Shown here one piece after another: positions 1 through 12,100 of a stretch of DNA of 64,000 bases (its first letter is position 1; the number at the start of each line of letters is the position of its first letter). The DNA is from Tetmemena sp. SeJ-2015 (taxonomy: Eukaryota; Ciliophora; Spirotrichea; Sporadotrichida; Oxytrichidae). Where the stretch lies: NCBI GenBank assembly GCA_027382625.1, contig JAJKFJ010021673.1, forward strand, positions 1 through 64,000, given 5' to 3'. A program made the position numbers and the translations under genes. Below the pieces are notes generated by a model. It was not told where the DNA came from. It saw only the letters and a program-made list of their open reading frames with translations, and searched no databases.

Positions 1-2
1 CA

Positions 3-434
3 AATTAGATTCAGAGATTGAAATATTCTGACTTCCAGAATAGATATTTAGGTAGTGTAAACTTAGTATATTCACTAGCAAGCCTTTAAGACAATCAATC
101 TATGATTTAATAGCCACTGCATAAAATTTTCATTCAATTCAATAAGAATCTTAATTACAGTTAGCAAACCCAAAAAATGGAAGAATCTTGAGAGATTCGC
201 TTAATAAATTTGCAAGAACCAGCTAATTAACCATAACCCATTCAAGTTTCTTCAGATTGTTTTCCCAAAAATATTCATTTGCTTAGTGAATAAACTCAGA
301 AGTAAAAAGAAAACTTAGTAGCCTAGAAGATCGATATCAGATTAAGAAAATTAAAAAATTTTTTCCCTTCTTCTAGATTTAGTGCTCTTACAGGGATAAA
401 AAGAATCACTTTAGACATTAGTGAATTGAAATGA
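3..434 (+). CDS. 3' end of an unidentified protein gene (partial)
   Basis: Read with TAA/TAG as Gln, one frame stays open from base 3 to a TGA at 432-434, apart from a single TGA at 189-191. The part after 191 is coding-like: mixed charged and hydrophobic residues, Gln codons, ending R-F-S-A-L-T-G-I-K-R-I-T-L-D-I-S-E-L-K. It shows no motif of the P-family downstream and I do not recognise it. The internal TGA could be a sequencing error, a boundary of a small eliminated segment, or the true end of one gene followed by chance openness. The 5' end lies outside the window. Confidence 0.4.
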
Positions 435-1904
435 TGGTAATATTTTTAATTATGAACGAAAAAGCTTTATTCATATCCAAGTTTTATCTAAATTTCTTCA
501 TATTTTTCTTATAAAACTTCCCATGATATATCTTTTTTTTTTAAAAATTTAAAATTTAAATTATTTTTAACCTAGTTTAATACCTTTTTAATGTATTTTA
601 AATTTTTAAAATAATTGAATTTTAAAATTAAAATTTATAAATGTTTTATTTAAAAAAATTTTAAAGCCCCAAAAAAACGTAAAAAAGGGGAAAAAAAAAT
701 AATTAATTTGTTTAAAAATAAAAATATTTTTTTTCCCCCCTAAAATTTATAAAATTTTAAACCCTGGGTTTTTTTTCATCGCCCAAAAAGGGGGAAAAAT
801 TTTTCGGGTTTTTTCCCTCCTTCCCCAGACCAAAGGCATAAAATTTTCCTAGAAAAATGTATCAGGGCTAACTAGGAATATAAAGGACTGGTAAGTTTTC
901 CCCCCTTTTTGGCCTTTGAGATAATAAGCTCGAAATTTTAGACATTTTTGTTAAATTTTTTTTTGAAAAAAAAATATTTTAAAAAAAGTCGTTTTTTGGG
1001 GCTAAAATCACCAAAAAATGACCTTTTTTTAAAAACCTTTTTTAAAGGCCCCTTTTTTTTTGGGACCATTTTTTCGATTTTTTTTTTGTCTCCATTTCTA
1101 AAACCAATGGGAAATTCGAAATCAGCATAGTCGATAACCAAGGGTGAACCACCCTTTTTTCCCCCTGAATCGCACCGGAAAGCCTCCAAAAAGGGGCAAA
1201 AAGGTCGAAAAAAGCCTTTTTTTGGTCATTTTTAGCCATTTTTAGACCATTTTTATGCGTTTTTAAAACCAAAAAAAAAGGCTAAAAAATGAACTTTTTT
1301 GGTACTTTTTCGGCACTTTTTTTTCACTTAAAAATCAAAATAAATGCAATATTCCAAGTCAGCATAGCCCATAACCTAGGTGTAGCACTCTTTATTTGCT
1401 CTGAAAAAGGGCGGAAAGGCTCCAAAAAAGGGGAAATCATGGTCGAAAATTTTCATAAATTTTTCATTTTTAAATCATACTTAATTAATCAAATTAGTCT
1501 GTACATAAATTAGCCATCTAAAAACCCTCATTTTTCGCACTTTCAAAGCTCAATATCTCCTCATAGAAAATAGATAGAGGGGTAAAAACCCAGGTGTTTC
1601 TTTGTCTCTGTCTCACGCTCTGTCTAAAGGTATTTTAAAGTAGGGGTGTAGATTTTTTCATTTTCCCCCGGATTTGTGCTTTTTTAGATTTGAGAGATCT
1701 GCCTTGTCTTTAAAATTAAATCTCTTCTGTAAATTTTGGGGAAATTTGGGGGGTGTATACCCTATATAATGATCCCTTAAAATCAAATTTATTTAAATTT
1801 TTTTTAAGTATATAGGTTTTTTTTATAAAAGGTTATGGGGTTTTTTATAGGTTATGGGGTTTAAAATAAATTATGGGGTTTTATATATATTTATTTGAAT
1901 AGCG
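435..1904. other. AT-rich non-coding stretch with long homopolymers and a degenerate tandem repeat
   Basis: No gene is seen. Runs of A, T, C or G of 6-10 bases are frequent, so small indels are likely. The blocks about 1122-1215 and 1358-1450 are diverged direct copies about 236 bp apart (both contain CAGCATAG...GATAACC-like and CGGAAAG.CTCCAAAAA sequence), giving a short tandem repeat. Text resembling TTTTTGGTCATTTTTAGCC near 1225-1250 recalls the arms of the inverted-repeat element at 17157-17885. At 1828-1885 three short TATGGGGTTT-like tracts sit just before the first P1 coding segment. They resemble the inner end of a TBE but are too degenerate to call. Short ORFs here are chance. Confidence 0.5.
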
Positions 1905-4900
1905 AATAATTATCCTTATCTTTAGGAGGAAATTAAAAATAATAAGATTGATTCTAAATTAAATTCGACTGAGGGATCTATTCTTTATATAAAGATTTCT
2001 ATTTGCACAGACGATGATTGGCTTAGAAAATTATACAACGTAACTGAAATGTAGGCTGGGAATGATTAGCGCTACTAATGTATGAAACTGACTCAAGATT
2101 CATTTACTGATGTTGATTTCAAGATTGATTTCTTCACCGCTCAAAAGTACCTCTAGGCGAATGACTCATAAACACTTAAAGCGTTTTTTATTTGACTTTG
2201 AGTAACCTTTTAAGTCCACAAGTGTTTATTTTTAGTCAATTGCATTAAATATTGCTGAGGAAAAATGAGTCTTAATATTTTACGTTGAGCCCCGATTTTT
2301 GACTACTGGCTAGGAAGCCAGCTTACCCAGTAAGTAGCCACTGTTTTTAGTCTTTTTATTGAACTTTAGAGAAGTGGTTTAAACCCCTCCTAATTTGGGG
2401 ATGGGTTTAAATCCATAAAATTTCCCCACAATTGTGGGGTTTTTAAAAAAGTAAAAATTCCTTTTTTTATTTTTTCAAAACTCGGCCGAAAAGGAGGCTT
2501 ACAGTACCAAGTTTTAACCAGATGGAAAGTGATTCGTCCTCTTTCGTCCAGGTCTTACAGAAGGAGACTGAAAAGTTTTTTGAAAAATCGGGGCTGAACG
2601 GATAATATCATTAATACAACTTAAAGAGATCACAAGTTGTACTCCATGATTCCATAATCGATTAATATATTTTATCAATACAAAATATAGAAAAGTAAAG
2701 GTTTAAAATATAATCAAATTTTTTTTTTAAAATAATTTAAAAGTTTATCTTTCCTAAAAATTTGTATTAAAAAAGATTTTATTTTTTTAAAAATATTTAA
2801 AAAAAAAAAAAATTAAAAAGATTTTACTTTTTTTAAATAACTTTTCAAAACTTAAATATTTTTTCTCATTAAATAAATTTTAATAAAAAGAATTGTTTGT
2901 AGTAAAATTTTAAAAAAATTTTTTATAATTTTCTTTTTTATTTTAATTTTAAAATTTTTGAAATTTTTTTTTAAAATTTTGTAGATTAAAAATTTTTAAA
3001 TGGTCCACAAAACTGTGAATCGAGCGCGTTATAGATTTCACTAAGCCATTTTATTATAATGAAATATATTTACACTGCTCAGGTGTGAGAGTATAAAATT
3101 AAAATTAAAAAAAAAATTTACAAAGAAATAAAAAAAATAAAATTTACAATCAAAGTTTTTTATGATGAATTTTATAATTTTAAAAATCAAAATAAAAAAT
3201 TTTAAGAAATTAAAACAAATTTTTAAATTCAATTTAAAAAAAACTTTACTTATTTCCTTCATATTTTTCCTTTTCTCCTTCCTTAAAGCCTGGATGAACG
3301 AGGACGAAGCTCTTATCATCTGTTTTAAAGCTTGGGACTGTAAACACTCCTTGTCGGCCGAGTATTGCTAAAAAAATTTGAATAAAAAGGTAATTTTAAA
3401 GATTTTTAAATCACATAATTGTAGGGAAAGTGCCAATATGAAAGAAGATAGAAGGATGGATTTGAAACCACTTCTCTAAAGATCAGTAAAAAGACTAAAA
3501 ACAGTGGCTTATTACTGGAAAAGCTGACTTCCTAGTCAGTAGTGAAAAATCGGGGCTGAACTGATAATATTTCCATTTAAAAAAATAAAATTAAAATTGA
3601 GATATCGATCTTTGTAACTTCTGAAACAGAGCACACTGTAAGGACTGTGGCGACGATTTTAGATGCTATAACTAATACGGGAGGATTCATGACCATATTT
3701 AAAAGTATATACTTTTTTATATTTATTAAGATAGACAATTATAGTAGAAAATTTAAAAGAAAACTCTTTTAAAGCTAATTTTAGGTCATATCCAATGAAG
3801 TTAGATTTCAATATTTTTTGCTAATTATTTAAACAAACATACCTTCCTAGAGCATTCTTCCCCATCTTAAAAACGCAAATCTTTTAGTTAGGCATGGGAA
3901 TAAACCAGAAGTTTTGACCACTGTGACTCCAGCCAGCAGCTCTAGGTCACCGACGAATAAATAGCATATCCAAGAAATCTCGGCCTTCTTAAGCTCTCAC
4001 TTCAAAAAGTGTGAGAGACTGACCCAAAGTCTGCTAGATAGCCGATTCGTTGACCTGGAAACTGATGATGGGGAGCGGGTAAGTGCCACTACGAAGGCTT
4101 GAGTTATCGTGGTCAAATCAGCTGGATATATCTGCTGTGCCTAATTTAAATTTTTGCGTCTTTTTAGATGAGGAAGAATACTCTAGGAAGATATGCTTTA
4201 ATAAATATTTAACTAAAAAAATTGGAATATATATCTATCCTCAATAGAATTGAGCAATAATGAGGAGGTATTTAAAAAAATTTTCTTTTAAATTCTCTAG
4301 AATATAAATCTTGGGTCGGTTGTTTTTGTGGACTGGCACAAGGATATTGAATTAAAAAGCCTTTGGATTTTATTATTAGCTTCTATAACTAAGCAATGAG
4401 ATATCTCCATCAATATGAGACTCGTATGCAAATTCTTGAACTATATTTCTTTTTCTTCTTTTAATTTAGGGCGAGGAAAATAAATCCGCACCCTTAAAAT
4501 ATTGAATTAGACTCACACTATCATGCATTAATTTGCCATATAAATCATCCGCGCCCTTAATTCCTTTATTTTTAAATACTTTATTTATTTTATTGTTCGC
4601 AGTTATGAATTTTCTAATAGGATCAATATAAAAGCAAATGTTTTATGCTAACCTCATTTCTAAACTTTTTTACTAAAAGGTTAAATCCAAAAAAGAGAAG
4701 AGGTTAAGCAGACAAAAAAGGCTTCCAATAAATTAAAATAAATGTTTATTTTAAAAATAAAAATATTTAAAATTAATGAGAAAAAGTTTTAATTTTTTTT
4801 TTTTTAAAACATATTTAATTTTAATTTTTTAAACAAAAAAAAAAAATTAATTTTTAAAAAAAAAAAGTAAGAAAAAATTTTACTATAATTTTTAATTTTG

Positions 4901-6556
4901 TTTTTAAAAATTTTTCCCTCGGTTTTTGCTTTTTTGGGGAACTAAAGCGGCCGATTTTCACATGCAAAAACAGATAAAAGAAAAATTTAAAATAATTTTC
5001 TTGATTTTGAGAAATAAAGAAATGTTTCAATCTGGGTGGGGTAAAACAAAAAAAAAATTTTTATTTTAAATAAAAAGTTTTTTTAAAAAAATTATTTTTA
5101 TAAAGTAAATTCAAATTTAAAAAGACTCATAAATTTTTAAACTAAAGGATAAAGATATTATAAAGGGTGTTATTTTCATTCCATCTCCACAAATTTCAGT
5201 AAAGTATCCTTGGCAAAGGGAGTCTTTGTTTCTCGAAAGCAAAAGTGAAATGGGTCTCCTCGCCCCTCCTCACTTGAGGAATCTTTGGGCTTTCTTTTTT
5301 ATTTTCCCCTTTTATTTTACCTTGAACACTTTTGACACTTTGGCCTTATCGTAGTTCATCAAATTATCTATAGTAACTAAAACTATTTAAAAATAAAAAC
5401 CCCCGGGGGGGCGAGGAGAAGAGACCCTACTTTTACTATTGCTTTCGAGAAACAAAGACTCCTTAGCCAAGGATACCTTACTGAAATTTGTGGAAATGAA
5501 AATAACAGCCATTAAAAATTAAAAAGTTTAATTTTATGATAAGTTAATATATATCACTTCAACTCTGATCTCTAGCTCTTGTATTTTTTTCTTGCTTTGA
5601 TTTTACTTGTTTTACAAAAGGGGAATTGAAAATGAATAATTAAATAAATAAAAAAAAACAAACTAAAAATATCAAATCACATTTATTTTTATGAAATATA
5701 GATTATTTATAAAGCAAATTTTGAAATAATGAAGATTATAAAAGCGACTTAAATCACTCGAACTTTGAGCTCAGTGATGCTTGGAAAATATAAGTCAAGA
5801 TTGATTCCATTCACAAGGGAAAATATTTTATAAAGGGAGAAAGAAATCTTTTTTAATTATAATAATTTAATTAAACTGAGAGCAAAAACCATAACAAAGG
5901 ATTCAATAGAAACCTTCAAGATAATTAAATAATGATTATATTTGTTAAAAAAATAATAGCGAATTTATGTCTCAAGTTTCTTTAAAGGAAGTGCTAGATA
6001 GAATCAATCAGACTAAAACAGACAGAAGGATCTTGAAATTATTAAAAATAAATAAATTATTTTATCTAAAATAAATTTAAGCAAAGTCTATCATAGATTT
6101 TCTTCTTTATATAAAGAAGGAAAAGGAATCAGCCATAAAGTTATTTTATATTTGAAATTATCATCATTATTTTACGAGGTTTTAAGCATCCTATAAATTT
6201 TTATATCCCTCTTAAGTATTTAATAATTAATCTTGGAATTGGTTCTTCCTATTAAATTGCTGAATTTATTCATAAATTAGAATTTAAATTAAATCACTTG
6301 AAGTTTCCACAATCGAAATGAATTTTAATTTTATTATATTTTCTGACTTATTCCTATTGATTAAAAGTGTAATAAAATAACTTTGAATTAAAATCCACTA
6401 CTTTTAGGTATATGCATAATTAATTATAATGCATAAATATACAAAGAGGTCAAAAGATCTAAGACCACTAATCAAACAACAACATTTAAACCAAAATTAA
6501 AAAAATAAAGAGCAAGTGATAAAATCAGCAAAGCGTCACGGTCCAAGGAACAGTGA
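1905..6556 (+). CDS. P1: first paralog of the membrane-protein array (germline copy, interrupted, probably incomplete)
   Basis: Coding segments, in order and about: 1905-2220 (Cys domain, W-L-R-K-L-Y-N-V-T-E), 2240-2278, 2609-2660 (V-V-L-H-D-S-I-I-D), 3585-3708 (second TM start, T-N-T-G-G-F-M), 4580-4760 (TM end, M-F-Y-A-N-L-I-S-K-L-F-Y), 4920-5040, 5715-5850 (N-F-E-L-S-D-A-W-K-I), 5960-6050 (S-L-K-E-V-L-D-R-I), 6230-6350 and 6410-6556, ending ...S-K-E-Q then TGA at 6554-6556. Several Gln are TAA/TAG. The segments for the N-terminus and TM1 are not found upstream. The segment N-Y-D-I-K-N-G, present in P3-P5, is also missing, so this copy may be a pseudogene or its 5' part may lie elsewhere. 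IESs hold MITEs and a TBE relic. Function is unknown. The architecture fits a two-TM surface protein. Confidence 0.6.
2279..2608. mobile_element. MITE-1 copy 1, an insertion inside a P1 coding segment
   Basis: A 330 bp unit whose ends are inverted: TTGAGCCCCGATTTTT near 2285 and AAAAATCGGGGCTGAA near 2583-2598. TAATAT occurs at both edges (2273-2278 and 2603-2608). Removing the unit with one TAATAT restores the frame N-E-S-Q-Y-H-Q-Y, matching P3 and P5. It therefore behaves as an IES with a 6 bp pointer and is probably a former transposon target duplication. No ORF of its own. Confidence 0.75.
3003..3096 (+). mobile_element. Relic of a TBE transposase gene
   Basis: About 90 bp closely resembles the minus strand of the TBE transposase region at about 24385-24505. 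Shared blocks include GCGCGTTATAG, CACTAAGCCATTTTATTATA and GCTCAGGTGTGAGAG, with small deletions. It lies in the P1 IES between the V-V-L-H-D-S-I-I-D segment and the second TM segment, so an older TBE probably inserted here and decayed. Confidence 0.7.
3262..3562. mobile_element. MITE-1 copy 2, opposite orientation, left end eroded
   Basis: From about 3290 to 3562 it matches the reverse complement of copy 1: G-to-A-to-C tracts such as GAACGAGGACGAAGCTC, CACTTCTCTAAAG, GACTAAAAACAGTGGCT, and the terminal AAAAATCGGGGCTGAA. The left inverted end cannot be recognised. The element sits in the same IES as the TBE relic. Confidence 0.65.
3839..4195. mobile_element. MITE-2, inverted-repeat element in the P1 TM2 IES
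   Basis: The left arm, beginning ACCTTCCTAGAGCATTCTTC at 3841, pairs with the right arm ending GAATACTCTAGGAAGATATG at 4195. Arms are roughly 50 bp and about 85% alike by eye; the unit is about 357 bp. The centre is GC-richer than its surroundings and has no ORF. It lies within the eliminated segment that splits the second TM helix. Confidence 0.65.
5168..5507. mobile_element. MITE-3, long-armed inverted repeat
   Basis: About 100 bp at 5168-5265 (CTCCACAAATTTCAGTAAAG, CTTTGTTTCTCGAAAGCAA) is the inverted complement of 5410-5507, with a few mismatches. About 140 bp of loop lies between, including CCCCCGGGGGGG. The RNA or DNA would fold into a near-perfect hairpin. No ORF. It lies in a P1 IES before the A-W-K-I segment. 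Confidence 0.7.
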
Positions 6557-7166
6557 GCATAATAGTTACTCTCGCACAAAGTACACCTATTAAAAAAACC
6601 ATATCATTACAATGGTTACACTATCTTCATGGTTAGATTGAAGATGATTATTAAATTGCGAGAGTCATAAATAATCAAAAGCCATATTTAAATTAAAATA
6701 CTTAGGGCCTTAGTTGAATATCAAGCTAACGTAGTTTATTCGCATTTGTTACATTTTAACAATTTATAATTTTCACAGATATAATTTTAAAGCATGGGTC
6801 TAATATAAAAATATACTTTTATTAAAAAAAAGATGTTGCTCAGAATATATGATTTTCAATCATCATTGTTTATTGAATCCTTTGAGAATTTAATGTGACA
6901 ATATAAACAGGATAAGGGTGGAATAAAAATTGAAAATTTCTGTAATAATATGAAGAAGTTTTTAAGGAACATTAGCTAAGCAGAAGGAAGAACTCAAAGA
7001 AAATTATAAAACAAAAACATTTTCCAATCAATAGATACGTATGTAATCAAATTCATTCAATTTGAATTGAATATTTTGGAACTACTTATTGTGCAAATTT
7101 GAAATTGAAGTACATAAATCTTAATTGAACAGACAGTCATTTATCATGATATTCCTCTCACATAAA
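6557..7166. other. P1-P2 intergenic spacer
   Basis: No gene. The first 180 bases (CAGTGAGCATAATAGTT and onward) are paralogous to the sequence after the P5 stop at 39677 and following, which supports a duplication of gene plus downstream flank. Confidence 0.6.
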
Positions 7167-8277
7167 ATGGAAGATACCTTGTTTAGTTACAAAAGACTTT
7201 TCCGTTTCAAAAATAAAAAGTTTAGAAAGGCTAATATTATTGGCCCTCAATAAAGGATTGACGCATTTGGGTACTCAGTCTTCTTAATTACAAAGGAGAG
7301 GACAAAATCTCTCTGAGTGGAATTAAAGTTAAAGATTTAGATTAACTATTTATCTTAATTTGTACTCTGGTATGTTAATCAGACTTCCAAATTTACCTGA
7401 TTGTTGAGCTCCAAGTGATATTTCAAAAGCATAGAAGCTGCGGCGTAGATAGAGGAATATGTCTTTGCCTTCACGTTACATTACCCTAGTTAAAAAATAT
7501 TCATTTTTTTAAATAAGCAATTTAGAAATAACATTATGCTTACGGCTACAATATGGCAAGACTTTCAATCAATAAAATATAGTAATAGCACCTTTAATTA
7601 ATTCACAAAGTTGCTTATAAATAGCAACAAAGGCATATTATAAAAACCGTTACTAATCAGACTAGTAATTTAAATCATTTTTTATTTTAAGAAACATTAC
7701 CATTTATTCTGTATTAAATTCTTACCTATATTAATTAAATCTTCTCAATTCATCAATAAACGAACTATTAGAATAATTATATCTTGCACAAGGTTGTGGC
7801 AAAGTAAATAAGCACTAACATAGATTACTCAAATTAAATTAAATTATCCATTCTTAAACATTATCTTGATATCCCACAATATAGATTACTGATTTCTTTA
7901 AAAAAAGTTTTCCTGATCAGGATAAAATATTAAAAATTCATATTTTTGGAAAGGTTTCAACACAAATTCCAGAATTAAAGATGACTCACTTCTTCTTTAC
8001 TTAAGAAGGATTAAACTTCTTAAATTACAAATAAAAAATAAATCAGAGCTATTACTTTTAAAGAAAGAGGCAAATAAAGATTCATTAGCTCTCGCACTTA
8101 TTGGAAAGTGATTGTGCGAAAACAAATCAATCTGTCTAATCATCTGGATATCTTCTTTAGTTTTTAAAAGTTGTAACCTAAAGAGATTAGAAATAAAATA
8201 TTCACTTATGAAAAAATAAAATTTCACAGAAATAAATAGACTCAATTATATCTTATTCTTGTATTTTAAAATAATGA
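7167..8277 (+). pseudogene. P2: decayed and shortened paralog, sister to P6
   Basis: ATG at 7167 opens M-E-D-T-L-F-S-Y-K. The signature I-D-A-F-G follows at about 7254, then I-C-T-L-V-C-Q...I-Y-L-I-V-E-L-Q (TM1) at about 7366-7440. The tail resembling P6 (F-G-K-V-S-T, K-I-H-Q-L-S-H-L-L-E-S) runs from about 7780 to a TGA at 8275-8277. Frame slips are visible after F-Q-K near 7430 and in the A-run near 7905. The middle of the gene (Cys domain, TM2, the conserved tail segments) is absent: TM1 and the final segment are only about 300 bp apart, against almost 5 kb in P6. Probably a dead copy with an internal deletion. Confidence 0.6.
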
Positions 8278-9177
8278 TTTAAATTTCTTAATTATTTTAA
8301 TAGGGATGGAATATTGTTTTCTGATATTAAATTAATAAAACGATGATCAAATAATAGATAGATAATTTAAAATTTCATCCTTTATTATTTTATAAATTAT
8401 ATTTTGAGAGGGTGGGAAGGAGGTTCCCACCCCAAGAATTTAATAAAAATCTCATATATAATCGTCATTTAAACAAAAATCGTCGAAAATGCCAATAAAT
8501 TAAGTCATTTTGGTTTTTAAATTCTCCTAATGGCCAAAAAACTTATGATTTAATATTTGAATCATGATCTATTTATATCGTATATTATTGCATTTAATAA
8601 TAATGACTAATTCATTTTATGATCATTTTTTTCTCTATTGGTTGTAAATGAATCTCATTTTTACCACTCTATATTTAGCTTCATCAATAGAAAGAGTATA
8701 CTCTATAATTTGTATCCAGATAGCTTGATAAATATAGATCTTATTTTATATGATTTTTAAGGTTAATTCTTAAAAGTGTAAATATTCTTATAAGATTTTC
8801 TAAAATATAAAAAGAGTTAATCAGAGGATTCGTATAAGAGTTTATTTAGTATTGAAAATAAATTCTCTCAGCTATTAAACTTAATTAGTAGGATGATTCC
8901 ATTAATTATAATCGAATTAAGATTGCATTAAGATTGTGCACAAAACTAAGATGCATTTATATAACTGAAAAAGGATCATAATTGACGCTCTTATATCTTT
9001 AAAACACGATAGATTATGTCTAGAATAGATCTCGAAATTAATTTAAAGGTCGTTTCATAAATCTGAAATAATAAAATTTTACCCTCTTTAGAGGGATGTG
9101 AACTTTCGCCACCCCTAAGAGAGTACTAGATAAATTAGTAAATTATATTATATATATTATAAAGTTTCACTAATATA
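8278..9177. other. P2-P3 intergenic spacer
   Basis: AT-rich with no recognisable gene. Around 8405-8560 there is a GC-richer patch (GAGAGGGTGGGAAGGAGG, then GAAAATGCC and TGGCCAAAAA) that weakly recalls the arms of the inverted-repeat family at 17157 and 54541. The resemblance is too weak to call. Confidence 0.4.
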
Positions 9178-12100
9178 ATGCTTCTGTACCCTAAGTAAAA
9201 TAAAGCTAAAAATATAAAATAAATCCTCGCACAAAAAATAAGAAACCTAGATGGAAATAAAATGTTGTATAATGAAATTTAATTTTTTAAATATAAAATA
9301 AATGTTCTAATTTAAGAAAATTTCCAATAATATATTTTTATTATGGGATGAATGTGATTTGATTGTCGGAGGTAGGTATTTCATAAATTAGCAGAAGAAT
9401 ATTAATAAGCTTATAATATTTAATGAAAATTAAATAGGAGAAGAGCTCGCTTCAAAATATTCTTAGGAAAATGGTGGTAGTAAAAAATAATCCAAATTCA
9501 TTTAGAATTTTATGTGAACTTTTATTCTGACAGTTGAAAATAAATTAATTGCAGTTATTTAACTGACTTTCTGACTATTTAAAAGATTAAACAGGATTAG
9601 TTCTGACTTTCTGGCTAATAGCAAGAAAATAGGGTACGATCTCGAGCAATTAAATCCTTGCATGCTGATAACTTGAAATTTTACCATCTGCTTCCACCTT
9701 TTCTTACGCATTTACTGATGCTATATCACATTTCTCATTGTCACCTCTTGTGAGATTTGACTGAATTTTTGAATACCACCCTAATTTTTAGAATAGTGCC
9801 AATAGTTCTTCAATATTATCTCCTCTATCAGATCCAAACTATGCGAATTGAAAATTGCATTTATTATAATAACTTTCGTAAAGTAGTAAATTCCTTTTAT
9901 TTAGCTTTTATTTTTATAGAGAGATGAGTAGACAGAGGAAATCTTTTGAAAAAAGAGTCATGCGCATCTTCTAATACAAAACCTACATGGATTAGCTCTT
10001 TAAATATGAGATTTATCCTGATAGTCCACCACTAACTCTCAAAAAGAGACTTTGTGAATGTATTTGAGAACCTCCTAAGCAGAATTCTTGTATTGACTTT
10101 ATCTTCTGCTAATTATACAATTTCTTAATGCCATTTTGAAGGCTTTTAAATTATGAAATAATTAGATCCGATAATCTAATCACAATCATCCCATGATACT
10201 TCATTTTTCGAATATAATTGACTATAAATTATTTTTTGCGTTTTAATCCAAAGTAAAGAATTTAAAGTATTGTTTTTATTTAAAAAAGATGCGTTTGGAC
10301 ATCCTATTTCATTGATGCATAAAGGGTCACAGACTTATTAAACAGCTTTTGGTGGAATGTGCACTCTGGTTTATCAACTTTATTTATAAATTAATTAATG
10401 CTTTATCATGCCAAAATAAGCATAAATAGATAGATATTTTAATTAAATTATATTTATTATGTGTATGCAAAATTTAAACTTTCATCTTAAATTTTGTTAA
10501 AAAAAAGTTTGGGGGGGGGCCTTTACTCGTCATCCACTTTTTTTCATAAAAATATGAAAAATCACTATCTAGCCTAAAATTAGCCAAAAATAGCAAATCT
10601 TTGGACCAAATTAAAATCCAAAAGGTCTTCCCTACTCATATTCTTATATTTAGATAATATTTAGGACCTTCGTAAAATTTTCATTTCACAAAAATTAAAT
10701 TGCAAAGGAATGATAGTATAATTATGAAAAATTGATGCATTCACAAGTTATCTAATGTAATAATAATTCAAAGTATTCTAAACTATCATATCACAATATT
10801 CGAGTCCTTTTCATTTTTATTCCTACCACGCAATCATAATTTAATCTAAAATAATATATAAATCTATAGGTTTATTATTAAATTTACTTTGCTCCTTTGA
10901 AGTAATGATAAATTATGAAATCCTATTATAATACTCTTCTAAATATTTCATAATAGAATATCAAGACCTTACACTTTAAATAAATTAAAGCACTTATTAA
11001 GGAATTTCATCTCAGCATACAAATTTCTTTTGTAAATAATATGTTCTAGCTGTTATTTATTTTATTATATATTGAAAACAAATGTTTTTATTAAAAAAGT
11101 ATTGTCTTCTTTCTATCAAGTCGCTCTAAACACAATTTTTGTCTTCAACTTTTCTACAAAATCAAGCTCTATTTTATAAATTAAAGAATATGAATAAGAT
11201 AGGCCGTCTTAAATTGAATTTGGACTAAAAATTAGGTGATTTTAGAATTATTAGTTATAGTTTATTTGTTCCAAATTTAAACTTTCATCTTAAATTTTGT
11301 AAAAAAAATTATACTATTTAAAGACTTATGAAATTGTCTAAATCCTTAAAGAAAAAATATTAAAAATTTTAATTATTTTCAACCTAGATTAATTATTTTA
11401 ATCAAATGTCGCTTCTAGCATACTTCTTGTTTCAAATTACTTCAATTGTGCAGAGACAAAAAGTGAATGTAACTAACTCCATATCGTACATAGACATGTC
11501 AGATAAATCCAACTACATTAACATCAATAAAGATAGCTTTAATCTTGCCATGGGGTTAGAAATATTAAAAAGAATATTAAGGGAGTTAAAATGATAAACC
11601 GTACTCTTATTTTAAAAGTTCCATTATTTTAAGCCAAAATTTAATCGAAAATATATTAACATTTAAGAAGAAAAAAAAACATGTTTGAGTATTTAAATTG
11701 GAATGCAGATTTTTTTAATTTTAAATTATAAATTTGAAAGGTTAAAAAAACCCAGTTTGTACTAAAGTCGGCTTGTAAATAGGCATTGAGATTTTAAATT
11801 TATTAATTTACTGCTAGAAAGCAGGAATATCTGTAAAGACTTTAAAGTTAAGAAATCAATCTGGAAGAATTACGAATATGTGATAAATTAAAGCGCTGAC
11901 AATGATTCTTTAAGAAACAAGACTAACTTACAGTCTTATCTTTCGCGCCCAATTAAAGAAGTATTTTTAGGGCTCTATCACCGGCCATTTTTAAAATCAA
12001 GTTAACCTCAAAATAATATTAACATTAAGCTGGCATATTAAGAACAATTATCTACTTTCTGAAAAAAAATTCTAGGATATTTTTTTCTCCTAATAAACTG

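Noticed and set aside
938..1272. Short overlapping ORFs on both strands
   Set aside because: Composed of homopolymers (Lys/Phe runs) with no conservation; chance.
1828..1885. Internal macronuclear telomere repeats (G4T4)
   Set aside because: Only scattered GGGGTTTT-like tracts separated by AT sequence; not a (G4T4)n array. At most a TBE-end remnant.
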